DNA of 64,000 nt, taken from assembly GCF_000002985.6 (NCBI RefSeq), contig NC_003280.10, positions 2,666,001 through 2,730,000 of the forward strand, written 5' to 3'. The notes under the pieces are model-generated. The model was not told where the DNA came from and did no database searches. It saw only the letters and a list, made by a program, of their open reading frames with translations. Position numbers and translations under genes: made by a program. This DNA is from Caenorhabditis elegans. Taxonomy: Eukaryota > Nematoda > Chromadorea > Rhabditida > Rhabditidae. Below are positions 24,516 through 35,388 of this stretch, one piece after another (within the stretch, counting starts at the first letter, position 1; the number at the start of each line of letters is the position of its first letter).

Positions 24516-26576
24516 TCAGGTTCGTTGATCATTTCCAAATTGATATCTACATTCCGACGACTTGCAGAGGCACGGGAATTTCTGTAAAACACATATTTTT
24601 TCTTAAATCAGAAATACTTTAAAAACCTGCCTTGTTAGCCCACCAGGCTTCTCCGTAGTCTATTGTAAGCTCCTCGCCTTTTCTGATAGCCTTATCCGTG
24701 AAAAAGCACATGTGGATGAGCTGAATCTTGTCGTAGTCCCAGCTTATGTTGGCTACCTGGAAAAGTGCAGAAATTCTCGCGGATTATTTTTTTAAGTGGA
24801 AGCTTTTTGCAGTTTCCAGCTGTTAACGAGATACTAGCGGTTAAAGTTGGGTGAGAAAGAGACGAGAGACGCAGAGGGCTAGACTGTATGCTTCTCTCCC
24901 CCTCTCTCTTTCCCTACTCTCTAGGGCGCGCCTAACTTAAAAAGTGTCTCATTTTTCTTACCTTAACATTTGGCGCACAACTGTGGTTGATAAATCTTGT
25001 GTAATTTCCCGAGTATTTTGCGTCAATTGTCAGAGTTTCAGAGCCCTGTAATAATGATGTTTTTTTTGGCAAAAACAATTTAATTAAAATATTACCACTT
25101 TAGTCTCGAACAAAAACGTGGAATCATGCCTATCCATGGCTTCTTCATCATCGATGAGCTCACCAGCATATTCTCCAATAAATGTGCCAAATGCAATGTC
25201 GACGGATGCACGGACCCCCCACCCACACCAAGGATCCCGAGCGAAAATCTGAAAAATAATTTTTTTTTGTTTTTTTTTTGCAAAATTTTTAAACTCTCAT
25301 AACTACTCCGACTTTCTAGGTACATAAAAGTTGTCAACTAACAAAATGTTTCCAATTTTTTCTACTACGAGATGATAGTTTGAAAATTTACAAAATCTCA
25401 CCTCAACAGGGTACATGGCACCTTTTTGCGCCACTCGGTTCCCACACCACAGAGCACAATTACAGTACTCGTTGCATTCTCGGACTGTGTCCCACATGAG
25501 GAGTTCCATGTTTTCTACGGTTCCTCCTATAACGTTAATGGTGAAAATTGGGTGGAAAGTTTTTAAAAAATTGATGAAAAATAAGTTTACCTTCCCCGAA
25601 AACCCCTGATGAGCATTCACAATTTGTTGAGCACTGACCAGCGCATTGGCACATCTGAAACTGGATTTTTCAGTTGAAACTTCGGAAAAAAAAAATTTGC
25701 AAATTCAAATTTAATTTATTGAAAATAAAATTACAGGAATTTCCAAAATTTCCAATTTTTCTCAATATTTTAGAAGAAAAAATTGAAATTTCAAACTTTT
25801 GAAAATTCTCGAACGAAAATTCAAATTAATTTTTTGAAATAAATTGGCGCTTAATTCAAAATTCAATTTTTTTTTGGCGCGAAATTCAAGTTTTCACATA
25901 TTTTTGCAAACATGTATCATCGTAGTTTTTAAATGTTTGAAAATTTTTGGCGGGAAATTCAAATTTAATTTTTTAAATTAATTTGGCTCCAAATTCAAAT
26001 TTTTTATTTCCCAAAGTTTTGAAGAGAAATTAAATTTTTGGCAGGAAATTGAAAATTGGCTCGAAATTTAAACTTCTTTTTGTTTTAATTTTTGGCGCCA
26101 AATTCAACTTGTATCGTTTTTCTTTCTAAATTTATTCAGTACAAAAAAAATAAATTTATTTATTCTATTTTGGGTAGGAAATTTAAAAAATCTCACAAAA
26201 GTTGGCGAAGCACTCCGGCAAGCTAATTGCCCCGCCACGTCGATAATTCTTGAAGTATATTTGAAATTTTCAAAAAGCGAAGAATCCATAAAAAATCGAG
26301 GATTTGAGTAGACGGGGACCACAAATCTTTCACAGCCTTGGGATATGTCTCTGAAATTTTTTTTTAATAAAAAATAAATTTCAAAAAAACATTTTGAATT
26401 TTTTTGAATTAAAATTTTTTTTAAATCAATTTATCAAAATTAAACATTTTTCAAACAGAAAAACTAACTCATAAAGCACCATTGGCTGCTGCTTCGCCAC
26501 ATCTGTAAACCATTCCTTCCCAATTATTGGCTGAAAATTTTTAATTTTTAATTCTTCGGCAGTCCTTACTTACCAT
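24516..26576 (-). CDS. set-11: SET-domain histone-lysine methyltransferase (SET-11-like)
   Basis: Nine exons give 278 residues. A pre-SET zinc cluster (MCQCAGQCSTNCEC, then CNEYCNCALWCGNR) is followed by the SET core. That core has GWGVRASVDIAFGTFIGEYA, RFINHSCAPNV for S-adenosylmethionine binding and catalysis, GEELTIDYGEAWW, and a post-SET CLCKSSEC. This order is typical of the Su(var)3-9/G9a-type nuclear H3K9 methyltransferases. I assign set-11 from its place beside sup-9 and its size. Keeping the post-SET cysteines requires the last intron to start with GC (AAG|GCAGGT at 24630) rather than GT. The first coding exon would be just ATG (26574-26576) before a splice, so the true start could lie further upstream. 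Confidence 0.82.
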
Positions 26577-28170
26577 ATTTCCAACTACCTCTTTCTCCAA
26601 AAAAAATCTGAAAATCGAAAAGTTTTAAGGCAAAAGCTCCTGAAATAACAAGAAGAAATAGAAAACAAAGAAAAATTTGGGGAAAAACAATCAGAGGGGG
26701 GGGGGGGGGGTGGGAATTGGTAACTCAATTTTGGAAAATTTGTTGAAAATTTCCTGGTGAGAATTTTATCGCGAAATTGTTTTTTTTTTCGTGAGAACTG
26801 ATGGGAAAATATTTTGAAATAAAGAATTACTTGAAATTTGAATTTCCCACCAAAACTAAAAAAATCGAATTTCCCGCCAAAAATGCTTGTTTTTTTGAAA
26901 ATTTAAAATCCGAAAATATTTTGCAAAAATCTGAAATTCTAGTAATTTTCTAGTAATTTTCAAAAACCCTGAAATACCTAAAATTTTTTATCTGAAATTT
27001 TAAATTTTTGTAAAAATCTGAAGTTTCAAGTAATTTTTTAAAATTTCTAAAAAATGTCTGTAATTTTTTCAAAAATCGGAAAATTAAAAAATTTTGCAAA
27101 AAACTGAATTTTATAGTAATTTTCAAATACCTGAAATGTATAGATTTTTTTAAAATCTGATTTAAAAATTTTGCAAAAACCTGTAAATTCTGCAATTTTT
27201 TCAAAAAATGTGAAATTTCAAATTATCAAAGATCTGAAACTTTCTGAAAAAATAAATATTCAGACAAAACCAAAATTTCCAGTTCTAAAAATAAAAGCTA
27301 ATATGAAGAAAAATTTCCAAAAAAAAACGGCAAAGGTAATGTGATCCTTGACATTTTGTACATACATCTTGAAAACATAGAAAATTGAGAAAAAAAATAG
27401 GAAAGAAATTTGAGACTAAAAATAGATTCAAGGAGGAAAAAAAAGTGCATAAGAAATATGACCAAAAGAAAAAATAACAAAGAAAATTGGGCTCACAAAA
27501 TAGGTTTCAGGGCTCAATGAGCCATGAAACAATGGGCAGGAAATCGAGAGGAAATCAAGAGAAATGACGTCACGATTTTTTGAATTTTTTTCTGGAAAAT
27601 TGGAAAGTTTCTAGTTTGATTTGGGTGGAGTTGGCAACTCGAAAAGTGATATTTCACTGGTACTGTAGTAATACTGTAGGGTTACTGTAATGTGACTGTG
27701 GGGTTACTGTGGGGATACTGTAGGGTTACTGTAAGATTACGGTGGGGATACGTTAGGGTTACTGTAGAGTTATTGTGGGGTAACGGAAGGGTTTCTGTAA
27801 GATTACTGTAGGGTAACTGTAGGGTTGCTATCGACTTACTGACGGGCTACTGTAGGCTTCCTGTAGGCCTACTGTAAGGTTGCTGTAGTGATATTATAAA
27901 GTTACTGTAGGGTTACTGTAAGGTTACTGTAAGGTCATTGTGGGACTACTATAGGGTCACTGTGGGATATTGTAGGGTTACTGCAATCATATTATATCAA
28001 ATTTAAAAAAAATCCTAAAAATAAAAATTCTTTACAAAATCCGCGCGCACTTTTCTATGAATATTTCATATGACCTCCCCCCAAGGTCTGGAAGTAATTA
28101 GGGTCCCCTCACTCCATTCAATAGCCTCTGCTTCCTTTTATATATAAATGGGGGCTCCTATAGAAAAAAG
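26577..28170. other. AT-rich intergenic, no gene seen
   Basis: Long runs of AAATTTTTGAAATTT-type sequence with no coding signal. A 15-G tract lies at 26696-26710. Confidence 0.5.
27655..27985. repeat. Minisatellite of TACTGTAGGGT-like units
   Basis: About thirty degenerate units of 10-12 bases built on GGTTACTGTAG and GGTTACTGTAAG. The complementary motif (CTACAGTA) forms another array at 40480-40835. Confidence 0.85.
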
Positions 28171-28429
28171 CTACTTTATGAATGAAACCACCGGCCGAAG
28201 AAGTTGGTACGTGACTCGGAGGAGAAATCTGGAAAAAAAGGTTTCTGCGGAGAGAAAAATATGAGGGAAGTAAGGTAAACAAAAAAGGTTTGGGTTTGAA
28301 ATTTTGAACATTTCATCAGTTGGAAGTTTTTTTCATATCTTAAATGGCAGGATTGATATGACTCTTCAAAGTCGCCGTTTCTCACACTCTTTTTCACCTG
28401 TAAAACTTTGAGCGTCTGCATCTTTTTAA

Positions 28430-28725
28430 CTGTTAACGATAAATAAAAACTTTCAACTATAAAAATATTAAGCACGCAATTTTGAACATATCGTCAGTTA
28501 AAACTTTTACAATAGCTTTTACGGCTCCCAAGTTACACGAGTTCAAAGTTTCACCGACTAGAGACAATAGGATGAGGGGAGACGCAGTGCGCCTCGTCGT
28601 TTGCGTCTTTCCCCGCTCCACACTCTTTTCCTCTCAAAATTTTAAAAGTCAGTATCTCTGTAACAGTAAAAGATAGAGACATTTTGTCAACTAGAAAAAT
28701 TATCAGCGTAAGATTCTCTGTCTGA
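28430..28725. repeat. Foldback element of the GAGACGCAG family
   Basis: Arms read TCAGTTAAAACTTTTACAAT...GAGTTCAAAG and, inverted, CTTTGAG...GTATCTCTGTAACAG. They surround a core GGGGAGACGCAGTGCG...GTCTTTCCCC stem. The same design recurs at 29465-29740, 34670-34870, 35150-35370, 37040-37350, 39500-39800, 49560-49830, 49900-50230, 51890-52090, 52420-52700 and 54330-54600. I cannot name the family. Confidence 0.75.
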
Positions 28726-28763
28726 AAAAAGTCGGAAAAAAAATTTGTGAAAAGATGTGTTCA

Positions 28764-28832
28764 AGTGGCCCAACTGGGCAAAGGGACGCCTGTGAAGCAG
28801 AAAACGGGGGGTTCGAATCCGGCTAGTGGTAA
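28764..28832 (+). repeat. tRNA-like sequence (pseudo-tRNA)
   Basis: GTGGCCCAACTGGGCAAAGG resembles a tRNA A box and GGGGTTCGAATCC a B box/T-arm, about 45 bases apart. The acceptor stem does not pair and no clean anticodon stem forms, so I read it as a tRNA-derived repeat. A similar copy lies at 29779-29846. Confidence 0.5.
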
Positions 28833-29464
28833 GTTTCTTTCTTTTCTTAGTCTAGCTTACTGGAAAGATAGAGAATTTCCAAGAAAAAACTCGCTAATAT
28901 GAAGAAACTAATGGTTAATTCAGCTATTTTGTCCGGCTGGATTTTGCAAATACTAAATGGATTTTTTTTAGTTTTTATCTTGTTTTGCAACTATATTTCA
29001 TAAAGAATTTGGAATTTTGAACGACCGAAAACCTAGAAATGTTTCACCTGGAGCTAGCTCCAAAATAAAAAAATCGCGAGAAAAATAAACAAAAATGGAG
29101 AAAACTGGAGAAAATTGAAATCTCAGAAATCTCTCCGAGAAGTTTTACAACAAAAAGAGCATCTTCAAAAGGAAGTGCACAGATTTGCGCCGCTGACCCT
29201 TTTTTGCTCCATTCGCAGAGCACATACACACAATCCATTCAAATTGCTCTCTCTCTTATTGAATAGTGGAAGGAGGGGGGGGGGGGGGGCACTCTTTTAT
29301 CCATAAATATTATGTCCTTTACTCCTCTCCGCCCAATTTTCTTCTTTTTGAAAAGATTCCTCCCTTCTCATCTAGTTCCTATTTTTTTTGCTTTGACCAG
29401 CAGCTTTTTTATGTTTTCAAAAGAAAAATCTGAATATTCTGGCGAAATTGTAAGAGATAAGGAC

Positions 29465-29740
29465 AACTTGTGAACTGAAAAAATGTTAAGCATAAAATTT
29501 AAATTATTTTGTTAGTTGAAACTTTTTCAATATCTCTCCCGGCTCCAGAGATACAGACGTTCAAAGTTCGACGTGCTAGAGACAATAGGGGGAGGGGAGA
29601 CGCAGACCGTCTCGTCGTCTGCATCTCTCCCCTTTCACCACACTATTTCCCTCTCAAAACTTTGACAGCCCGTATCTCCGTAACGGTGAAAGATGGAAAA
29701 AATGTTTCAATTACAAGAATGACCAGCGTAAGATTTTGAG
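29465..29740. repeat. Foldback element of the GAGACGCAG family
   Basis: TTGTTAGTTGAAACTTTTTC and GTATCTCCGTAACGGTGAAA form the arms, with GGGGAGACGCAGACCGTCTC at the core. It is followed directly by a tRNA-like repeat (29779), as the copy at 28430 is followed by the one at 28764. The two composite units are therefore probably duplicates. Confidence 0.7.
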
Positions 29741-29778
29741 TCGACTCCATTTTTTTCAAATTAAAAAAAAGTGATGAA

Positions 29779-29846
29779 GTGGCTCAACTGGTTAGAGAGA
29801 TGCCAATGAAACAGGATTTGAGGGGTTCGAGTCCCGGTGGGGGTAG
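29779..29846 (+). repeat. tRNA-like sequence (pseudo-tRNA)
   Basis: GTGGCTCAACTGGTTAGAGA is an A-box-like start and GGGGTTCGAGTCCC a B-box-like T-arm. The stems are imperfect, so I do not call a functional tRNA. Confidence 0.5.
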
Positions 29847-29849
29847 AAA

Positions 29850-30938
29850 TTTTTTCAGTCTAATTTACTGAGCTAATATAAATCTGGTTGACTTTCGCAA
29901 TTCCTGACTAGGAATTTTCTGAATTTTGCTACGAATTCTTGCAGAAAATTGGGGTTTTTATGAATTTTCACCTGCAGAAAAAAAACCAAAAAATGTAAAC
30001 AAAACACCGAGAAAACTGGCAAAAAAAAAGGCAAAATTGGAGGGATAATAAATAATTTTTTTGTTGAAAATCCATGCATATACATATGTATTATTTTCTC
30101 GACATTTCCATTTTCATCTGACATACTGAAGATGACATTTTTCAGATTTTTTTTTTCGTGGAAGGCGAGTAGAAAATTTGCAAAAAAAAACTTAGAGGAC
30201 GGGGAAAACCTGCTAATTTTCTTATTTTCCTCTCATTTTCTCCTGCCCAATTTCTTATGTATGTTTTTCCGAGGGAAAAACATAGAGGGAAAAACTATTA
30301 CATTTCTCACCCTTTTTTCCTTCTTCTCATCTATCTCATTTGCGAAAGACAAATAATTGAAATTTGCGGGAGAACTACTTTTCAAGAAAAAACTTTAAAA
30401 TTAAATATTATTTCACAATGTAATAGAAAAATCCAAAACAAACAAATATTGGTCATCATAATGTCTCCCTAAAAATATGTAAGCCTCCACTGTCTTTTTC
30501 CGTCTCCCAAAATATTCCCCCCCCCCCCCCCCGTCTCACTAATCTCCTTCTGGACACTGACGACGTTTTTGGCATTTTTTTATTTTGGGAAAAAACCAAG
30601 TTTTTTTAAAAATTTATCTCTGTAACCGTGCAAGCTACACTGAATTTGAATTTAAGAAATTGTTCAAAATTAAATTTTCTATATTTTACTTTGCCAGTTG
30701 GAGTTTTTTATATAGGTAAGGTAGTGTTTGATTTATTTGAGCAAAACCCGCCAGGCTCAAAAATCAAACCGAAACTGGTAATTGGTGTGTTTAATTACTC
30801 TACAGTGCGTCTCACTGCTATAAGACCCCTGAGTGACTCTAATAGAAAATTATTGTCATATTTGGATTCAGAATGTCAAAAAAATTTTAAGATTTCATAA
30901 ACTTATCGTTAAAATTAAAAATTTTTAACAAGTTAATT
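29850..30938. other. AT-rich intergenic, no gene seen
   Basis: Poly-A/T rich with a 16-C tract at 30517-30532. Short frames only, none with family similarity or splice support. Confidence 0.45.
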
Positions 30939-32478
30939 TTAATTCAAATGAGGGACCACTATAGAAGAAGGCTTCAAGGATAGCACCGACACACCGATTC
31001 TCTCTATTCTTCTGAAATACAATTTTAAAATTTTTTTCAAACCTTATAAACAGTAACTCACTTTTCCCGCTTGATCAAAGAGAACACATATTTCCGATAC
31101 GGCGGGAACGTGAAAACTAGTACGGTCACGTTGAAGGAGGAGTGCAAGCAGGCAATGACTAGCAGAAACTCGACGATTACTGAAATTTTATATTCAAAAT
31201 CGATTTTTTGGCAAAAAAAACCCGCTTACCCTGCGCTCCATCAATCCCTATCAGCACAACGAACACGAAAAAGATGGGCGGTACCACGCAGACGGATGAC
31301 GTGGCAAATTGAGCCAGGAGGCTCCAGATGGCGGCTCGATGTTTTCGATAGTTTGAGGCAGAGATTTGAGATTTCAATAGTGAAAGCATTCGGAATATAT
31401 TAGCCAGGATGATGCATAAAATGAAAAATGAGATGATTCCACAGGTCACTGCGAAGACCACTGTTCCAACGAAAAATGCGTCGGCTTCATAGATGGAGAA
31501 ATTTGGAAGGCTTTGGAAGCCGGGGAGGTAGTCTGGGAAGTTCTGGAAAAATCGATAAACTAGAGGGGGAGACGCAGACAACGAGACACGTCGACTGTCT
31601 GCGTCTCTTCTCCACTTGCTTACCACTCTAACATACTCCATTTGCAGGTCCTGATCTATACAAGTTTGCGAGAATAACCCGACCACCACACAAATATCAA
31701 ACGCGAAAAATGAAAATAAACACCAAATGAGCCAGCGTGGCATTAAATACTTTTTGAGTGTAGTTGCAATTGTCTGATGTTTCCGTACAAAGCAGAAGAC
31801 CATACTTTCTATTTGATAGATTATCGTGGCAATTACCATAGTCTGTAAGTTAAACTCATGGGATTTAACGGGAAATCTTCGCCGGACTCACGCCCACGCT
31901 TTCTGTGTATTCACGTTGTGTCAGAATGTCCCATGTCAATTTAATCTTCGAGAAATGCGGGACTTAAGACGCAGAAATCTCAACCGATTTCGCATGGTTA
32001 GGAGCGTGCTGACTAGACAGAAATACCCGCATTTTTTGTAGATCTAACCGTGATGGGGCACCCTGACACCACGTGTGTATTGCGGAGCGGAACCTTAAAA
32101 GTTTCGGACGCAACGCAATTTTAATGGCAACTTTGCACCTTCGACTCACCAAGCAAAAATGAGTTGAAGCTCCAAATTGAGCAAGAAACCCCAAAATATA
32201 CCCAGAAACTAGCGGGTATAACGGGACGGGTTGCATAAAAAATGTCAAAATTATGTCGGTAGCGGTACATGTTAACTGGAATTTTGCCTCTTTATACCAC
32301 CTGAAAAACCGCTGAATATTACTTGAAAATTGAGCAGAAAATATCGGAAATTATCGATTTTACTGCTTTTGAATAAGATTAGGTATATTGAAAATGAATC
32401 GAATAATAGGGATATTATTCCAATTACATGATAATAGGTTATTAGCCAATTTGGGGTGGCAAAGTCTATGTCGTACAT
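30939..32478 (-). CDS. Serpentine receptor class I (sri) chemoreceptor
   Basis: A seven-transmembrane receptor beginning MYDIDFATPNWLITYYHVIG at 32478. Family blocks follow in order: KIDNFRYFLLNFQ, PVPLYPLVSGYILGF, KHQTIATTLKKYLMP, FQSLPNFSIYEAD, RKHRAAIWSLLAQFATS and PPYRKYV. A short last exon encodes RIGVSVLSLKPSSIVVPHLN and stops at 30939-30941. The same tail motif (GxSVxSLKPS) occurs in the next two genes, which confirms the exon. The intron after exon 2 contains the 31910-32075 inverted repeat, and another holds a GAGACGCAGAC palindrome (31560-31620). It is the first of a head-to-tail trio. Confidence 0.85.
31910..32075. repeat. Inverted repeat with GTGTCAGAATGTCCCAT arms
   Basis: Copy of the palindrome seen at 4185 and 60286, here inside an sri intron. 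The core has the characteristic CTCAACCGATTTCGCATGGT and ATTTTTTGTAGATC segments. Confidence 0.75.
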
Positions 32479-32479
32479 T

Positions 32480-32864
32480 TGAGTGATTTCATTTGGGGAA
32501 ATACTAGAGAATTCGTGGAAAAATGACTAGGAGCTCGTGGAGCAATTGCAGGTGAAAATTTGTAGCTGAGACGAAGGAGTCTCGATTTTAAAATGATTTT
32601 GTTCATTGATCAGGGGGCCGAGTGGCGGACAAATTACGGGACAACAAAGGGCAAGTAGTGCTCCACACGGCGTGGAACCCGGTAGATGTCGGAACATCAC
32701 TTGGGGTACAGATTTTGACATTTTCTCAGGAAGTTTCCACAAGGGAGCGTGTTTTAAATTTTTACTCGTAAAAAAAGTTTATTACCACAAGAGAAAAACA
32801 CCAAAGTGAAATAAGGTATATTTACTAGAACCCCGACATTTTTTTCAAATTTCACGTCAAACAA
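32480..32864. other. Intergenic between sri genes
   Basis: No gene seen; should hold the promoter of the gene starting at 32478 and the 3' UTR of the next. Confidence 0.4.
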
Positions 32865-34329
32865 TTAAGGAACTACTATAGATGAAGGCTTCAGGGATCG
32901 CACTGACACTCCGGTTCTTGCAGCTTTTCTGGAATTTTAATTGTTTTTCATTTTTCTGTAAATTTTTCACTCACTTTTGCCGCTTTATCAATGAGAAGAC
33001 ATATTTCCTATACGGCGGGAACGTCAAAATTAGTACTGTAACATTTAGGGAGGAGTGCAAGCAGGCGATGACTAGGAGATACTCGACGATTACTGGAAAT
33101 TATAAATATGAAAACACATTTCCCAGCAAATCCTACAGCCCCTACCCTGCGCTCCATCGATCCCTATCAGCACGACGAACACGAAACAGATGGGCGGTAT
33201 GATACAGACCAATGACGTGGCGAATTGAGCCAGGAGGCTCCAGATGGCGGCTCGATGTTTTCGATAGTTTGAGGCAGAGATTTGAGATTTCAATAGTGAA
33301 AGCATTCGGAATATATTAGCCAAGACAAAGCACCACAAGGAAAATACAACAGGCCCGAAGGCTGCTGCGAACCCCACTGTGCCCATAAAGTATGCGTCGA
33401 GTTCGTAGATGGAGAAGTTCGGGAGACTTTTAAAGCCGGGGAGGTACTCAGGTAGGTTCTGAAAAGTGAAATGCAAAGTTAGTAAGGAGACGCAGACGAC
33501 GAGGCCCTCTGACTGTCTGCGTATCTTTCCCCTCATCTTCATTCCTCAGTAACTCTTAGTAACTCACCACTCTAATATACTCCATTTGATGCATCTCATC
33601 TCTGCGAGTCTGTGAGAATAATCCAACAACCGCACAGATATAAACAATAAAAAATCCTAATACGCACCAAACCACCCACCGTGGCATAATATACTTTCTC
33701 AACGTTTTCGCAATAGTTTGATGTTTCCGAACAAAGCAGAATATCATACACTCGATTTGGTATATTAGGCATGCGACCAGTAGTGTCTGGAAAATGTTTG
33801 AAGTGAGAGCGGGAGATCTTCTTTATCTTTTTAACTGTTAGATCTATCTACGAAATTTCTGCCTCGTAGTCTGCGTCTCCTCTCACCCTACAAACACTCC
33901 TCGCAGATCATCAAACAGCAGTATTTCTGCCACAATTTGGGCTATTCAAAAACTTTAAACTAACAATTTTCTTGAAATTTTACGCTACTCTAACTCACCA
34001 TGCAAACATGAGGTGTAACTCCGAATTGACTAAGAAAGCCCATAGTATATCCAGCAACTAATGGGTATAAAGGTATAGCTTGCGTCAAAAAAGTCAAATG
34101 TATATCGGTAACTGTGCATGCTAGCTGCAAATTATAGTAGCTTGTTGGGAGCATTACTACTTTTGAAAATCACCTGAAAATTGAGCAAAAAGTAGCGGAA
34201 ATTATCGATTTTCTCGCTTCTGAATAAAATGAGGTAAATCGAAAAAGAATCGAATAATAGGGATATTACTCCAATCACATGATAATAGTTTACAAACCAG
34301 TACGGGACCGTAAAATCTATGTCATACAT
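32865..34329 (-). CDS. Serpentine receptor class I (sri) chemoreceptor
   Basis: It starts MYDIDFTVPYWFVNYYHVIG at 34329. Its exons carry KIDNFRYFLLNFQ, a PLYPLVAGY loop, KHQTIAKTLRKYIMP, FKSLPNFSIYELD, RKHRAAIWSLLAQFATS and the conserved YRKYVFSLIKRQK end. A last exon follows (RTGVSVRSLKPSSIVVP, stop 32865-32867). The exon coding HRAAIWSLLAQFATS and its flank are nearly identical in DNA to the neighbour at 30939, suggesting a recent duplication or gene conversion. GAGACGCAGAC palindromes lie in two introns (about 33480 and 33820-33960). Confidence 0.85.
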
Positions 34330-34639
34330 TTTTTTAAGGTTTTAAATACGAAGAAAAATGATCCTGCAAACTGTGATATGCCTATAGCAGGTGATATTTG
34401 GGTTCCTGAAAACCTGGCCTAAATCAAGAAACTGGTATCATACATCTTGATTGGTTAATGTATCTTTTGGAAACATTTTAAAATTGCAGGTGGAATTTTT
34501 ATTTAATTTTTGTTGCTTTTGAAGTGCAATTAACGAAAGGAAATTATGTCCTGAAAATATATTTAAGCTGCCTTTGGGTACATCCTTCTTTGAACGAGTG
34601 TAACTTTCGAGTGGTGGCATTTAGCAACAATTGGTTTAA

Positions 34640-34950
34640 AAAAAACACTCAAAATTAAATTTTCTACAACTTTCCAGTTAAAACTTTTTTGATAGCTTTA
34701 TTAGTTCCTGAGATACAAGCGGTTAACTCGGAGTGTGTTGAGTTCACCGAGAAAGATGTGAGGCGAGACGCAGACTGCCTCACCGTCGGCGTCTCCTCCC
34801 ACCCTTAGCTCTCTCGGTTTAATCTCCATTTATTTTTTGAAAAAAACAGTGTAACTTTTTAATGGTTATAGGAAATTCAAATTTCTTTATTTCAACTCAC
34901 ATGGGAAGGCTTCAGTGAAAGCACTGGCAATCCGGTACAAAATAAGCTAT
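34640..34950. repeat. Duplicated block: foldback element plus relic of an sri last exon
   Basis: The foldback (34670-34870, core GAGGCGAGACGCAGACTGCC) is followed at about 34895-34945 by sequence whose minus strand matches the last exon of the sri gene ending at 35389 (ACCGGATTGYCAGTGCTTTC...). The whole 300-base block aligns with 35150-35440, so it is a tandem duplicate that left a non-functional extra copy of the exon. Confidence 0.65.
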
Positions 34951-35149
34951 ACTATGCGACGGAGTAACAAATCACGCAGGTGATTATTTTTTATTTTGTA
35001 GTTTGGGAAAACCCTTGCTAGATCAGAAGCTTCTGTCCAAATTCATGCGTGCCAAAGTTGAGAGAGACTCCCTAGACTCTGACATACTTTACATGAGTGT
35101 AACTTTTTAGTAGTTAGAGATAAAAGAAAACGTTCAACTGATGAAGTAT

Positions 35150-35370
35150 TCAGTGTAAAAATTGCAACAATTTGTCAGTTGAAACTTTTTAGATTGGTTA
35201 TCCCGCTGCTGAGCTACAAGGGTTTCTGTGTTGAGGCGCCGAGAGAAAATGTGAGGAAGGGAGACGCAGTGTGTCTTGTCGTCTGCGTCTCCTCTCATCC
35301 TAGGCTCTCTCGCTTTTTTGAACTTTGATTTTGAAACCAGTGTCACTTTTTAATGGTGAAAAAAAGGATT
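35150..35370. repeat. Foldback element of the GAGACGCAG family
   Basis: Lies just downstream of the sri last exon, with arms TTGTCAGTTGAAACTTTTTA and TTTTTAATGGTGAAA and core GGGAGACGCAGTGTGTC...GCGTCTCC. It is the source or sister of the block at 34640. Confidence 0.7.
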
Positions 35371-35388
35371 TTAAAATACTTGTTAAAT

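Noticed and set aside
28764-28832. Functional tRNA gene
   Set aside because: A and B boxes are present, but the acceptor and anticodon stems do not pair.
30628-30900. 90-residue plus-strand open frame
   Set aside because: No homology, isolated in AT-rich repeat sequence, and no promoter or splice evidence.
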